Shown here in pieces: positions 18,116 to 28,300 of a DNA stretch of 64,000 nt (its first letter is position 1; the number at the start of each line of letters is the position of its first letter). Location of the stretch: NCBI GenBank assembly GCA_009692065.1, contig SHZY01000004.1, forward strand, positions 18,954 through 82,953. Direction: 5' to 3'. The notes below the pieces were generated by a model. It did no database searches and was not told the DNA's origin. It saw nothing but the letters and a program-made list of their open reading frames with translations. The position numbers and the translations under genes are program-made. The DNA is from Gemmataceae bacterium. Lineage in GTDB: Bacteria; Planctomycetota; Planctomycetia; Gemmatales; Gemmataceae.

Positions 18116-19768
18116 CTACCACTTCGTCGCCCCATCATTCCGGCCAAACACGTCCGCCAGCGCGTTCATGATTTCGCCGACCGTGCAGTGCGCCTCGGCC
18201 GCTTCCAACAATATCGGCATCAGGTTGGTCTTCGTCGCCGCCAAGCGCCGGATTTCGTTTAGCGCCCGCAGTGCAGCGTCTGAATCTCGACTTGCCTTCA
18301 CCTTCTTCAGCCGAGCAATCTGCTCCGTCTCAACCGCCTCCTCGACTTGCAAGATATCCATCGGCTTCTCGTCCTTCTCGACGAACGCATTGACGCCCAC
18401 GATCAGTTTCCGCTTGGCGTCAATCTCCCGCTGATACATAAACGCAGCATCGGCAATCTCGCGGCGGAAGAAGCCGGACTCCAGGGCGGCGATCATGCCG
18501 CCTTTCTGCTCGATCTGATCGAAGTACTTGCGGGCCTCGTCCATCATCTGGCGTGTGAGCGTCTCTACGAAGTAGCTGCCACCCAGCGGATCGACCGTGT
18601 TGGTGACGCCGGTCTCGTACGCCAGCACTTGCTGCGTGCGCAGCGCCAAGGTGACGGCGTGCTCGCTTGGCAGCGCCAGCGTCTCGTCCATGCTGTTGGT
18701 GTGCAGCGATTGGCAGCCGCCCAGCACCGCGGCCAGCGCCTGATAGGCGACGCGGATCAGGTTGACCTCGGGTTGCTTGTCTTGCAGTGAGCAGCCGGCC
18801 GTCTGGGCGTGGAAGCGCAACTTCCAGGACGCCTCGTTCTTGGCGCCGTACTTGTTCCTGGCGATGTCGGCCCACAGCACACGGGCCGCCCGGTACTTGG
18901 CGAGTTCCTCGAAGATGTCATTGTGGGCGTTGAAGAAGAAGCTCAAGCGAGGCGCGAACTCGTCAATCGCCATGCCGCGTTCGAGGCATTGATCGACGTA
19001 ATGGAACCCGTCGGCCAGCGTGAACGCCAGCTCCTGCGCCGCGGTCGAGCCGGCCTCGCGGATGTGGTAGCCCGAGATCGAGACCGTGTTCCACTGCGGC
19101 ACCTCCGTGGCACAGAACTCGATCACATCGCACACGAGCCGCACCGATGGCTCCGGCGGGAAGACGATCTCGTTCTGAGCGTGGAACTCCTTGAGGATAT
19201 CGTTCTGAAGGGTGCCGCGCAGGAGTTTCCAGTCCACCCCTCTTCGTTTAGCGTTCGCAAGAAAGTACGCCATCACAACAATGGCCGGCGCATTAATCGT
19301 CATCGAAACCGAAACTTGCGATAAGTCGATGCCATCGAACAAGACTTCCATGTCGTCGAGAGAATCGACGGTGACGCCGAGCCGACCGACTTCGCCGAGC
19401 GAGCGCGGATCGTCGGAGTCGAGGCCCATCAAGGTCGGCAGATCGAACGCGGTGGACAGGCCGGTCTGGCCCTTGCCGAGGAGGAACTTGAAGCGTTCGT
19501 TGGTCTGGGCCGCCGACCCGAAGCCGGCGAACTGACGCATGGTCCAGAGCCGGGAGCGGTACATCGACGCATGCACGCCGCGCGTGAACGGGTACTGGCC
19601 GGGATAGCCAAGCTCGGCGTCCGGATCGAAGTTGGCCAGATGCTCCGGCGTGTAGAGCGCCTCGATGGGGACGCTCGACACGGTCGTCGGCGGCTCCTTG
19701 CGCGGCGAGGCGGCAGCGTTCTCCTTCTCCCAGCGCTCTTGCGTGGCGGTGTCGGTGACAGTGGCCAT
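18116..19768 (-). CDS. Methylmalonyl-CoA mutase large (catalytic) subunit
   Basis: GLSTAFDLPTLMGLDSDDPRSLGEVGRLGVTVDSLDDMEVLFDGI; FHAQTAGCSLQDKQPEVNLIRVAYQALAAVLGGCQSLHTNSMDETLALP; start MATVTDTATQ. Confidence 0.93.
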   Translation of the reverse strand: MATVTDTATQERWEKENAAASPRKEPPTTVSSVPIEALYTPEHLANFDPDAELGYPGQYPFTRGVHASMYRSRLWTMRQFAGFGSAAQTNERFKFLLGKGQTGLSTAFDLPTLMGLDSDDPRSLGEVGRLGVTVDSLDDMEVLFDGIDLSQVSVSMTINAPAIVVMAYFLANAKRRGVDWKLLRGTLQNDILKEFHAQNEIVFPPEPSVRLVCDVIEFCATEVPQWNTVSISGYHIREAGSTAAQELAFTLADGFHYVDQCLERGMAIDEFAPRLSFFFNAHNDIFEELAKYRAARVLWADIARNKYGAKNEASWKLRFHAQTAGCSLQDKQPEVNLIRVAYQALAAVLGGCQSLHTNSMDETLALPSEHAVTLALRTQQVLAYETGVTNTVDPLGGSYFVETLTRQMMDEARKYFDQIEQKGGMIAALESGFFRREIADAAFMYQREIDAKRKLIVGVNAFVEKDEKPMDILQVEEAVETEQIARLKKVKASRDSDAALRALNEIRRLAATKTNLMPILLEAAEAHCTVGEIMNALADVFGRNDGATKW

Positions 19769-20173
19769 ATGGCGGTTCCTCGGGGTCGTGATATCGCCAT
19801 TGTATCCGGAATGACTTGCCTTGCGCCTGCAAGTTTCACACCCACACACCTACACACCGGCGTGCCGTCTGAAATCGGATTCACTGAACTTCCACAGGAA
19901 GTTGGCGAAACGGGAACCGCGGTTAATGTCTTGCAATGGATCGACTTGCGAATCCCATTTTTCCGTTTCGCCACGAGAACAGGGGGGGAGCCAACGGACC
20001 TTGACATTTGAGAAGGCTCATGCAAAGGCGCGAAGGCGCAAAGAGCGAAACCGATTGGGCCGACCGCAGCGGAGGATGATGGAGCCTCGCGGCTTGGCGT
20101 GAGATTTTCCGTTCCCGCTCGTCCTTGGTTCGTTTACCATGCGAGTCGGGCGGGAGTGGAGTCGGTTCCACAG

Positions 20174-21076
20174 TCAATCGTTTGGCTTCGCTGGCACCGG
20201 AAACCGCTTTGAGTCAATCTTGTTCAGGGCTGTAGCCACGTACCGTCGCAAGTTGGAATCGACGTCGTTTTGCAATGCTTGCAACTCCGGTATCAATTCT
20301 TTGGCATCTTCGCCCATCCTTGAGAGAGCGAACATGCCGGCACCGCGAATATCCGGACTAGGATCAGCTAGCGCATTTCGAAGGCTCGGCAAGGCAGACT
20401 TTCCAAAGTAACGAAGCGATTGCACGGCGGTCTCGCGCACACCTCTTCGCAGTTTGGTGCTTTCGGTTAACTTCAGAATCGGCTCAAGCGAAGCCGCAAG
20501 ATCGGCCTCGGCCAAGTAGCAAAGCGTAATCTGTGCCCCTGTTTGGATGTACGGATCGGTATGTTCGAGATAGGTCAATGGTACCTTGATCATTTCCCGA
20601 TCCCGCGTAGCTCGCCATAGGTATTCGGCAGCTATCAATCGGCAAATAGGATCGTCGTCCCGCAGATGTTCTCGCATCACCGGAAGAATCTTGGCCTCAT
20701 CCTCTTCGGACCAACGCCAATACTCCTCTCTCAAGACCCGACGGTCCAGATCCAATGCCCGCCGTCGCACTTCTATGTGGTCATCGTTGGCGAGGTGAAG
20801 ATAGACAGGCAGAAGTTCCGGAATATCCGGGAGCCTCGAGTCTTTTAGCAAACCGATTTGGTCAAGAAAGCGGAGCGTCCAACCCTTCTCCCAGTCGGGA
20901 ACGACACTGCGGCGAATCTTGTCTTCCCAAACACACCATGGCACACCGTCAATCTTTGGCCCGAACAGCGATTGCCGGGGATAGGGGTGCAGCATCGCGA
21001 GGCCGAATAGCAGCGCGGCGACGCCGAGGAAGGCGAGCAGCCAGCGGCGCGACAGGAAATGGCGAAGGGAGATCAT
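20174..21076 (-). CDS. HEAT-repeat protein with N-terminal TM
   Basis: HEAT-like segments (SLRYFGKSALPSLRNALADPSPDIRGAGMFALSRMG). Confidence 0.75.
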   Translation of the reverse strand: MISLRHFLSRRWLLAFLGVAALLFGLAMLHPYPRQSLFGPKIDGVPWCVWEDKIRRSVVPDWEKGWTLRFLDQIGLLKDSRLPDIPELLPVYLHLANDDHIEVRRRALDLDRRVLREEYWRWSEEDEAKILPVMREHLRDDDPICRLIAAEYLWRATRDREMIKVPLTYLEHTDPYIQTGAQITLCYLAEADLAASLEPILKLTESTKLRRGVRETAVQSLRYFGKSALPSLRNALADPSPDIRGAGMFALSRMGEDAKELIPELQALQNDVDSNLRRYVATALNKIDSKRFPVPAKPND

Positions 21077-21086
21077 AAAAGCGCCT

Positions 21087-21146
21087 TCAGAGCTGGAAGC
21101 GTAAGCGACGGTCGGTTCGGTTCGTCGCTTACGCTTCCGGCTCTGA
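21087..21146. repeat. Inverted repeat family L filling the spacer
   Basis: TCAGAGCTGGAAGCGTAAGCGACG ... CGTCGCTTACGCTTCCGGCTCTGA, one mismatch. Confidence 0.9.
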
Positions 21147-21148
21147 CA

Positions 21149-22213
21149 TTAGGGCTTGTTCTTGAAGCGATCCGACACGCGCTTGAGGAAGCGGTCCTCC
21201 TCGTCGGTCAGTGATCCTTTGCCGAACTTCTTGATTTTTTGCAAGAGCTCATCCATGCGGCGGTCGTCGGCCTCGCGCTGCTCTTGTTCGCGTTGCTCCT
21301 TCATGGCGGCGCGCTGGGCGAGCCAGCGCTGGATGAAGTTTTGCTTTTTGGGCGCGGGGGGCGGCGGCTCGTCCTTTTCGAGGCTGGTGTACCCTTGCGA
21401 GAAATCGTAGCCGAAGAGGGCGTCCTCGGTCGCTCTTTCGAGAATGTCATACTCCTGGGCGCACGCCATGAAGATGAAGACGGCCAGGAACGCCATCATC
21501 GGATCGCGGTAGATGACGGAATAAAGGCCGACGACGACCATGCAGGCGAAGCCGCCGTAGATGGCGATCTTGGTCGCCGGATAGTGACCGAGTTTGGGCC
21601 AGAGCGCCGCCTGCAACATGCGGCCGCCGTCAAACGGAATGCCGATCAGCAGCGTGTTGAACAACAGCAGGATCCAATTCATCCAGAAAAACCGCATCAG
21701 GAGGATCACGTGGAGTCTATCTTCCAGCACCAGGGGCCATGGGTTCCAGGTCCAGGCGTGGACCGTGATCGAGTTGGCTTCAATTCGATAGGGATACCAA
21801 AACGGATTTAGCGGGGGTAAACAGTCGAAGGCGAAGTAGAGGACAAAACCCACGATGAGACAGAGAGAGACATTGACGAGCGGCCCCCCCAGGGCGAAGA
21901 CGAAGTGCGCAAACGGCGCATGCGGCAACGATCGACAGTACGCCAGGCCGCCCAGGGGCCACATGAGAATCTCGTCGGACTCGCCGTCCATGGCGTGGGC
22001 GGCGAAACAATGCCCAAACTCGTGCAAGAGGATGATGAAAAACTTGAACACGACCAGCGTGGTCGCATCCTGCCAGGTGCCGGCGGGGAATTCCTTGTCC
22101 ATGGCCACGCGGCCGACTAGTCCGACCATCACGAACGGCAACAAGAAGTGCACGCGGATGGCAATGCCGAACAGTTGGCCGATGGGGAACGACCACGATA
22201 ACACGTCGCGCAT
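21149..22213 (-). CDS. Site-2 protease family (M50) membrane metallopeptidase-like protein
   Basis: FKFFIILLHEFGHCFAAHAMDGESDEILMWPLGGLAYC; NTLLIGIPFDGGRMLQAAL. Confidence 0.85.
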   Translation of the reverse strand: MRDVLSWSFPIGQLFGIAIRVHFLLPFVMVGLVGRVAMDKEFPAGTWQDATTLVVFKFFIILLHEFGHCFAAHAMDGESDEILMWPLGGLAYCRSLPHAPFAHFVFALGGPLVNVSLCLIVGFVLYFAFDCLPPLNPFWYPYRIEANSITVHAWTWNPWPLVLEDRLHVILLMRFFWMNWILLLFNTLLIGIPFDGGRMLQAALWPKLGHYPATKIAIYGGFACMVVVGLYSVIYRDPMMAFLAVFIFMACAQEYDILERATEDALFGYDFSQGYTSLEKDEPPPPAPKKQNFIQRWLAQRAAMKEQREQEQREADDRRMDELLQKIKKFGKGSLTDEEDRFLKRVSDRFKNKP

Positions 22214-22291
22214 GACGGCTTCATCGCTCCAGGTGGGGGTATCGCTTCACTGGATATCCTACCAATGGGCCGGAGACTTCGCAATCAGTTT

Positions 22292-22347
22292 GCCGCTTGC
22301 GACTTTGCGTTCGCAAGGCGCTGCGCCAATGCGAAGCCGCAAGCGGC
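22292..22347. repeat. Family B hairpin, copy B2
   Basis: GCCGCTTGCGACTTTGCGTTCGC ... GCGAAGCCGCAAGCGGC. Confidence 0.8.
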
Positions 22348-25307
22348 TAAGATTCCAGCGCCGCCGCCAGCAACTCGAGGGGATGCAGCGCGCGTCGGCC
22401 GTCGAGATCGTGGATTTGATGCCGGCACGATGTCCCCGGCGCAACCACGATTGCGTCGGGCTGTTTCGCCAGCGCGGGGAGCAGGTCGAGTTGAGCGATC
22501 TGGACGCTGAGGTCGTAGTGCTCCGTTTCAAAGCCGAACGAACCGGCCATGCCGCAACAACCTGTGTCGAGGACGCGGACGTCGAGTCCAGGGATCAGCT
22601 TGAGCAGCGCCACGGTGCCGCCCATGCCGACGAGGGCTTTTTGATGGCAGTGGCCATGGAGCAGGGCTTGGTGAGTGGTGAGTGGTGAGTGGTGAGTGGC
22701 GAGTTTCAGCTGAGCCCGGCCGAGGCGGACTTGGTCGGCAAGCCAGCCGTCTGCCAGCTGGGCGGCCTTCGCGATTGCGGCAGTCGCCGAACCGGGGACC
22801 AGCTCAGGCCATTCATCGACCAGCGTCAACAGGCAGCTTGGCTCCAGACCCAGGATTGGCATTCCGGAGGCGATGCGCGTGGCCAGGCGCGGGGCTTGCT
22901 CCTGGATCAGCTGGCGCGCATCGGACAGATAGCCCTTGCTGATGAGCGTGCGGCCACAACACGCGAGGCCCGCCAGTTCGACGCCGTAGCCCGCGGCTTC
23001 GAGAACTCGCACTGCCGCCTGGCCGATGGCGGGTTCGTTGTAGGTCGTGAAACAGTCATCCAGCAATAAGACATTGCCGAGCGGTGGGATCAAGGCGGCG
23101 CTGCCGCGTGCTTGCCGGCGGGCGAACCAGCGGCGGAAGTGGTCGAAGTGGAGAGCCGGCAGACTGCGGCGGCGGTCGATGCCGACGAAATGGTGCAGCA
23201 TCCACCGCGCCAGACGATTGCCTTGCATCAGATTGACCAGCGGGGCGGCGAGCGAACCCCAGCGATTCAGGCGATGAAGTCCGCGCAGCATCCGATGCAG
23301 GATCGGCCGGGCGCGATCCTGGTAACGCAGGTGCGTCACCTCGGCTTTCAGCTTGGCCAAATCGACGTTGCTGGGACATTCCGATTTGCACGCCTTGCAC
23401 ATCAGGCAAAGATCAAGGACGGCGTTTACTTCGTCGCTGGCCAACGCCTGCATGGGACGTTCGTTGACGAGCGCCAAACGAAGGATGTTCGCTCGACCGC
23501 GCGTGCTGTCTTTCTCGTCGCGGGTGGCGCGGAAGGACGGGCACATGGTGCCACCTTGCAGCTTGCGGCAAACGCCGGCGCCGTTGCAGTTTTCGATCGA
23601 GCGGGCAAAGCCTTCTTGCTTGCTGTAATCGAAAAGCGTCGCCGGCTCGGCCGGTTGATAGCCTGGGTCGTAGCGCAGGTTCTCCGTCATCGGCGGGGCG
23701 TGGACGATCTTGCCGGGATTGAAGAGATTGTCCGGATCGAAGGCATGCTTGACCTTGCAGAAGGCATCGTAGACGACGTCGCCGAACATCTTGCGATTCC
23801 ATTCGCTGCGGGCCAGGCCGTCGCCGTGCTCGCCGGAAAGGCTGCCGTCGAATTCCAGGACGAGGTCGGTGACCTCCTCGGTGATGCGGCGCATGCGCGC
23901 GACGTCGTTCGGATCCTTGATGTTCAAGACGGGCCGGATGTGCAAGCAGCCAACGCTGGCGTGACCGTAAAACGTGCCGTCGGTGCCGTGCTTCTTCAAG
24001 ATCTCGCGGAAGCGGGCCACATAGCGAGGCAGATGTTCGGGGGCGACCGCGGTGTCCTCGATGAACGTGACGGGCTTGCGGTCGCCGAGCGTGCCGAGCA
24101 AGAGCGGCATGGCGGCGTTGCGCAGGTTCCAGAGAGCCTGCCGTTGCGATGCTTCGATGGCGGGCAGGGTCGCGATCAGCCCGGGCATGCCTTGCAACTT
24201 CGTTTGCAGTTTCTTGATGCGATCGGTGACATATCGGAAATCGTCGCCGCTGAATTCGACCATGAAGAGCGCTGCGGGCGTTCCGGTCAGGTCGGCCATC
24301 GTATTCCGCAGCGACAGATTGTTCCGTGCCAGCGCGATCAGCATTTGATCCATCAGCTCGATGGCGCTCGGCTGCATCTCGAGGCATACCGCGAGTGCGT
24401 CCATGGCAGCGGCCAGGCTCGAAAACTGCGGGATGAGCAGGCCGACGACCTTCGGCCTCGGCACAACATTCAGCTCGGCTTCGAGGATGACCCCGAGCGT
24501 GCCTTCGCTGCCGACGAGGAGGTGGTGCAGGCCGGAAGCCCCGGGGTGAGGTACTCCGAACCCCGGGGTTCGGAGTACCTCACCCCGGGGCTTGCCGTTC
24601 ACGAGGACATCGAGGTTGTAGCCGCTGACGCGCCGCAGAATGCGCGGGAAGCGGCGCTGGATCTCCGGCGCGGCTTCGTTGACGATCTGCCTCACTTGAT
24701 GATGCAGTTGGCCAAGAAACGTGCGTTGGTCCTGGAGTTGCCAATCGGCGGCGGACAGGGGCCCGAGGTCGTGAGGTTGGCCGTCGCTGAGGAGTACGCG
24801 GAGCTTGCGGACATGATCGATGGTCTTGCCATGGACGATGGAGTGTGAGCCGGCCGAGTTGTTGCCGATCATGCCGCCGAGGTTGGCTCGGCTGGCCGTC
24901 GCGACATCGGGGCCAAACATCAGGTCGTGCGGAGCCAGCGCGCGATTGAGCTGATCGAGGATGACGCCAGGCTGCACGCGGGCGATTTCCAGGGCGGGGT
25001 CGATGTCGAGGATGTTATTCAGATGCTTGCTGCAATCGAGGACAATGCCGGCGCCGATCGACTGCCCGGACAGGCTCGTACCGCCGCCGCGCGGGACGAT
25101 GGGGATGTGCATCTCTAGGGCGATCTGCACGGCAGTTTGCAGCGCTGCCGCGGTCTTCGGAATGACGACGCCGACCGGTTCGATCTGGTAGATGCTGGCG
25201 TCGGTCGAATAAAGCTGGCGCGTGACGGCATCGAAGCGCACCTCGCCGTCCACGTGGCGGCGCAGGTAGCCGAGCAGGGCTTCGTGTTTTTGAGCGGTGA
25301 AATCCAT
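22347..25307 (-). CDS. FAD-linked oxidase / Fe-S oxidoreductase fusion (GlcD-like, D-lactate dehydrogenase type)
   Basis: IPIVPRGGGTSLSGQSIGAGIVLDCSKHLN; LLVGSEGTLGVILEAEL; SGEHGDGLARSEW; CLMCKACKSECPSNVDLAKLK. Confidence 0.92.
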   Translation of the reverse strand: MDFTAQKHEALLGYLRRHVDGEVRFDAVTRQLYSTDASIYQIEPVGVVIPKTAAALQTAVQIALEMHIPIVPRGGGTSLSGQSIGAGIVLDCSKHLNNILDIDPALEIARVQPGVILDQLNRALAPHDLMFGPDVATASRANLGGMIGNNSAGSHSIVHGKTIDHVRKLRVLLSDGQPHDLGPLSAADWQLQDQRTFLGQLHHQVRQIVNEAAPEIQRRFPRILRRVSGYNLDVLVNGKPRGEVLRTPGFGVPHPGASGLHHLLVGSEGTLGVILEAELNVVPRPKVVGLLIPQFSSLAAAMDALAVCLEMQPSAIELMDQMLIALARNNLSLRNTMADLTGTPAALFMVEFSGDDFRYVTDRIKKLQTKLQGMPGLIATLPAIEASQRQALWNLRNAAMPLLLGTLGDRKPVTFIEDTAVAPEHLPRYVARFREILKKHGTDGTFYGHASVGCLHIRPVLNIKDPNDVARMRRITEEVTDLVLEFDGSLSGEHGDGLARSEWNRKMFGDVVYDAFCKVKHAFDPDNLFNPGKIVHAPPMTENLRYDPGYQPAEPATLFDYSKQEGFARSIENCNGAGVCRKLQGGTMCPSFRATRDEKDSTRGRANILRLALVNERPMQALASDEVNAVLDLCLMCKACKSECPSNVDLAKLKAEVTHLRYQDRARPILHRMLRGLHRLNRWGSLAAPLVNLMQGNRLARWMLHHFVGIDRRRSLPALHFDHFRRWFARRQARGSAALIPPLGNVLLLDDCFTTYNEPAIGQAAVRVLEAAGYGVELAGLACCGRTLISKGYLSDARQLIQEQAPRLATRIASGMPILGLEPSCLLTLVDEWPELVPGSATAAIAKAAQLADGWLADQVRLGRAQLKLATHHSPLTTHQALLHGHCHQKALVGMGGTVALLKLIPGLDVRVLDTGCCGMAGSFGFETEHYDLSVQIAQLDLLPALAKQPDAIVVAPGTSCRHQIHDLDGRRALHPLELLAAALES
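22671..22698. repeat. Heptanucleotide tandem repeat (GTGAGTG)x4 inside the CDS
   Basis: gtgagtggtgagtggtgagtggtgagtg; encodes THHSPLTTH on the minus strand. Confidence 0.85.
24536..24593. repeat. 58-nt perfect palindrome inside the CDS
   Basis: AAGCCCCGGGGTGAGGTACTCCGAACCCC|GGGGTTCGGAGTACCTCACCCCGGGGCTT. Confidence 0.95.
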
Positions 25308-25379
25308 GGGAAGGGTGCATGACTGGGGTTTGTCGATCTCATCTTTCTTTATATCGAATGCAATCGTTACAATACCCAC

Positions 25380-28300
25380 ATGTCCGATGCCCCCGCGACC
25401 GGCGCGCTGCCTGGCCGCTTGCAAGAACTCCCTCGTTGGCTCGAAGGGACCGAGGGATACTCTGCGCTTGTGCGCGCACTTCAGAGCGGGCAGGCGGCCA
25501 CTGTCGATGGCGCCTGGAATTCCTCCGCGTCCTTCGTTGCCGGAGCGCTTGGGTTGCAGACGCCGGCGACGCTGCTCATAGTCCTGGCCCATCCGCGCGA
25601 TCTCGATGCCTGGGACGAGGACCTGCTCAGCTTCAGCGGCCTCCGCGCCGTCACTTTCCCCGCCTGGGACGCTTTGCCGACCGTCGACACGGTGCTCGAT
25701 GAAATCGGCGGCAAACGACTGCGCGTCTTGCGGCAACTCGAAGGCGATCATCCGCCCAAGCTGCTGCTGACCACCATCCAGGCGCTGCTTCAGCCCGTGC
25801 CGAACCGTGAGCAGCTTGCCAAGCACCGCAAACGGCTGCGCGTCGGGCAAGACATCGCCATTGAATCGATCGTCGCCTGGCTGATCGAGCAGGGCTTTCA
25901 ACGCATGGAGGCGATCGAAATCCCCGGCGAGTTCAGCCAGCGCGGGGGCATCCTCGACGTCTATTCGCCCGATGCGGAGGCGCCGTTTCGTCTCGAATTC
26001 TTTGGCAACGAGATCGAATCGATCCGCCAGTTCTCACCCGAAACCCAGCGCAGCCTCGGCGACGTCGAGGCCATCGAGATCACGGCCCAGGGAAGGCACA
26101 CGCCAGGCCACGAGATGCTCCGCGGCAACCTGTGCGACTATCTGCCGCCGAAGGCGTGGACGATGCTGGTCGAATTGGGCGACCTCGAAGAGCAGGCGAA
26201 GCACTACCTCGACCGCACCGCGGACATCACCGGCTTGTTCTCGGCTCAGGGCGTGTTCAAGCAGCTCGTGCAGTTTCCGAGCATCCGCTTGTCTGCGTTG
26301 CCGATCGCTACGGCTGAAACCACCTATCACCTGCGCGTCGAATCGGTCGAGCGTTTCAGCGGCGACGTCACCAAGGTCCGCGACGAACTCGACATCGCCG
26401 CGGCCGACGATGTCGTTCTGATCGCGTGCCACAATGACGCCGAAATGAAGCGCCTGGGCGACGTGTTGGCGCAAGGCAAGCTCGCGCAAGCTGGCCGGTT
26501 GCGGCTGGTGACGGGATACGTCCACGCGGGGTTTCGGCTGATTCTCGCGGGCGGAGACAAGGAGAAAGATGGGGCCGATTCAGTCTCCTTGTCTCCTTGT
26601 CTCCCTGTCTCCTTGTCTTCCGTAGTCGTCCTCGGCGATCACGAACTCTTCCATCGTGAGCAGGTGCACACCGTGCTGCCGCGGCGGCAGCTGGAATCGC
26701 GGGCCATCGACAGCTTCCTCGAATTGCAGGAGGACGACCTCGTCGTCCACCTGAGCCATGGCATCGCTCGCTATCGCGGTATGCACCTGCTTGAGAAGAA
26801 CGGGCAGACCGAGGAGCATCTGATCCTCGAATTCGGCGGCGGCACGCGCGTTTACGTCCCGGCGTCCAAGATTGATCTGGTGCAGAAATACGTCGGCGGC
26901 GCCAAGTCCGATCCACAACTCTCCACCCTTGGCGGCACCTCCTGGAAGAACAAGAAGGACCGCGTCCAGTCCGCCGTGCTCGATCTCGCCAGCGAAATGC
27001 TGGAGCTGCAAGCAATGCGCGAGTCGAAGCCCGGCGTCGCCTTTCCGCCCGACAGCGATTGGCAACGCGAGTTCGACGCGGCCTTTCCCTACGAGGAAAC
27101 GCCCGATCAGCTCACCACCATCATCGAGATCAAGCGCGACATGGAAAAGGCCCGGCCCATGGATCGCCTCATCTGCGGCGATGTCGGCTATGGCAAGACC
27201 GAACTGGCCATGCGGGCTGCGTTCAAGGCGATCGACAACGGCAAACAGGTCGCCATCCTCGTGCCGACGACCGTCTTGGCGGAGCAGCACTATCGCACGT
27301 TCTCGCAGCGCATGGCAGAGTATCCGTTTGAAATCGACGTCATCAGTCGATTTCGCAGCGGGGCCGAGCAGAAACGCATCCTGAAACGTCTGGAAGACGG
27401 CTCGATCGACATCATCATCGGCACCCACCGCATCGTCTCCAACGATGTCCACTTCAAGGAACTCGGCCTGGTCATCATCGACGAGGAGCAACGCTTTGGC
27501 GTCGAGCACAAGGAGCGTTTGAAAAAGCTGCGGCAAACCGTGGATGTGTTGACGCTGACGGCGACGCCGATCCCGCGCACGCTGCATCTGTCGCTCCTGG
27601 GCATTCGCGACATCAGCAATCTGGAGACGGCGCCGCAAGGCCGGCTCGCCATCGAGACGCGCATCGTCCGCTTCGATCCGCAGCTCATTCGGCACGCCAT
27701 CATGCGCGAACTCAATCGCGAGGGGCAGATTTACTTCGTCCACAATCGAGTGCACAACATCCACGAAATCGCTGGACAGGTGCAGCAGATCGTACCGGAA
27801 GCGCGCATCGTCGTCGGACATGGGCAGATGAACGAGCACGAACTGGAAGACGCGATGGTCAAGTTCGTGCAGAAGCAAGCGGACATCCTGGTGGCGACGA
27901 CGATCATCGAAAGCGGCCTCGACATTCCCAACGCGAACACCATGTTTATCAATCAAGCCGAGAACTATGGCCTGGCGGATTTGCATCAATTGCGCGGCAG
28001 GGTAGGGCGGTACAAGCACCGCGCCTACGCCTACCTGCTACTTGACGCCAATCGCGACATCACGCCGAACGCGTCGAAACGGCTCAAGGCGATCGAGGAG
28101 TTCAGCGAACTCGGCGCCGGGTTCAAGATTGCCATGCGCGACCTGGAAATCCGCGGGGCGGGCAACATCCTCGGCACGCAGCAGAGCGGGCACATCGCCG
28201 CCATTGGCTACGAACTGTATTGCAGCCTGCTCGAAAACGCCGTGCGCAGCCTGAAGAATCTCCCGGTCAAGACGCACCTGGAAGTGACCATCGACCTGCC

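Noticed and set aside
19836-19862. CA-rich string ACACCCACACACCTACACACC as a repeat element
   Set aside because: No inverted partner and no second copy seen; simple low-complexity sequence is sufficient.
25308-25901. N-terminal extension of the FAD oxidase ORF to 25901
   Set aside because: Overlaps the mfd 5' end; the conserved oxidase begins at MDFTAQKHEALLGYLRRH (25307).
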